Shown here piece by piece: positions 63,434-64,000 of a stretch of DNA of 64,000 bases (position 1 is its first letter; every line of letters starts with the position of its first letter). The stretch is from Porpolomopsis calyptriformis (taxonomy: Eukaryota; Basidiomycota; Agaricomycetes; Agaricales; Hygrophoraceae), in NCBI GenBank assembly GCA_951640195.1, contig OX621170.1, positions 558,001 to 622,000 on the forward strand, read 5' to 3'. The notes under the pieces are model-generated. The model was not told the origin of the DNA. It searched no databases and worked only from the letters and a program-made list of their open reading frames with translations. The translations under genes and the position numbers were made by a program.

Positions 63434-64000
63434 CAACCTGTCCCTGCCCCTGCCCCTGCCCCTGCCCCTGCCAAGATCAAAATGAACCCTCCTGATGAAT
63501 TCTCTGGTGATCCCACCAAGCTTCGCAATTTCCTGCGTCAAGTGAAGCTGAATCATTTGGGACGACAAGGAATCTCAGAGGCCGACAAGATTATCTATGC
63601 CTTGTCATTTATGATCGGAGGAAATGCAGAACCATGGGCTGAGCGTCAAGTAGACGCTTACACAATGTTGAACTGGGTTGGTGCCGATTGGGCTGTCTTT
63701 GAACAAGCCCTTACCCGAGACTTTGGAGACTTGGACCCCAAGTCAACTGCTCAACTGAAGATCAAGGACGTCAAGCAGTTCAACAAGAGTGCAGAGGAGT
63801 ATAACATTAATTTCAATCGATGGGCCCATGATACTGGATACGGACAAGAAGCTTCGACAACTTTATATAAAGATGGACTCAACCCCTCCCTTTTGCGACA
63901 GATCTACCTTTCAGATCGTCAACCCACCACCCTCTTTGAATGGCAGTCTCGTGCTGCTGAACTTGACAGACGACATCGAGAATTTTTGGCTAGAACATCT

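Larger units (their letters stand above)
55777..64000 (+). mobile_element. Outer Ty3/gypsy retroelement, 5' part
   Basis: A plus-strand LTR retroelement inserted in the DUF6698 gene. It has a 359-bp 5' LTR (55777-56135, TGTCAG...TAACA), a primer-binding region and a gag gene interrupted at 56726-63438 by a second element. Pol and the 3' LTR lie beyond position 64000. The terminal bases and leader resemble those of the inner element, so the two are related. Confidence 0.85.
56316..64000 (+). pseudogene. Outer element gag, split by inner element
   Basis: The frame opens at 56316 (MVLTRSSSTIPHPAIP). It has an acidic Glu/Gln-rich region (EEEEQEQEEQAGPSHSKGKG) and a coiled-coil-like YQQLLQVQQDQAQASHRIEQQ. 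It is cut at VFPQP (56725) and resumes in the same frame at 63439 with VPAPAPA repeats. The Ty3-type capsid domain follows (PPDEFSGDPTKLRNFLRQVK, ALSFMIGGNAEPWAE, EEYNINFNRWAHDTGY, LRQIYLSD). Removing the inner element plus one CAACC restores a continuous frame to the right edge. No premature stop is seen in the visible outer gag. Confidence 0.9.

Overview
The window is nuclear DNA from a filamentous basidiomycete, most likely an Agaricomycete. The evidence is compact genes with many ~50-60 nt GT-AG introns, fungal housekeeping genes (PSF1, SEM1, RAE1, DBP6, SWD2, RPB5), fungal NB-ARC/NACHT receptors, a Plavaka-type DNA transposon, a DUF6698-type gene and Ty3/gypsy chromoviruses. I do not assign a genus.

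Positions 1-22954 hold a urease gene (5' part only, running off the left edge), a DUF1295 membrane reductase, a tandem-domain protein, a DsbA/FrnE-like oxidoreductase, a Yck-type casein kinase, a small putative mitochondrial protein, a Yor1-like ABC transporter, an HST3/HST4-type sirtuin, an F-box protein and an NB-ARC-TPR receptor. Positions 22955-33042 hold a decayed second urease fragment, the head-to-head pair PSF1/SEM1, a GIT1-like permease and a NACHT-ankyrin receptor whose ankyrin array consists of near-identical 102-bp DNA repeats. The two receptors share a short N-terminal motif.

Positions 33043-49517 are gene-dense: RAE1, a one-pass membrane protein, a BTB protein, TRAP-alpha, DBP6, tRNA-Arg(CCG), a PPOX-fold protein, a C2-domain protein, a trypsin-fold protein, and SWD2 head-to-head with RPB5. 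The gaps hold a 98-bp foldback element, a NACHT-gene scrap and a perfect 34-bp-arm hairpin.

Positions 49518-64000 are a transposon nest. A Plavaka element with two stop codons lies next to a broken DUF6698 gene. That gene is cut by a plus-strand Ty3/gypsy element, which runs off the right edge. Its gag is cut in turn by a complete 6.7-kb minus-strand chromovirus with 382-bp LTRs and the target duplication CAACC. Both retroelements show an 11-13 nt complementarity between the predicted RNA 5' end and the site just inside the 5' LTR, as expected for Tf1-like self-priming.

The most striking feature is an extra ORF at the 3' end of the inner chromovirus. Its N-terminus carries QTARKSTGG, identical to histone H3 residues 5-13, followed by a degenerate second copy and a coiled coil. 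The same element's integrase ends in a chromodomain with intact aromatic-cage residues, so one element appears to encode both a methyl-lysine reader and a mimic of the reader's ligand.
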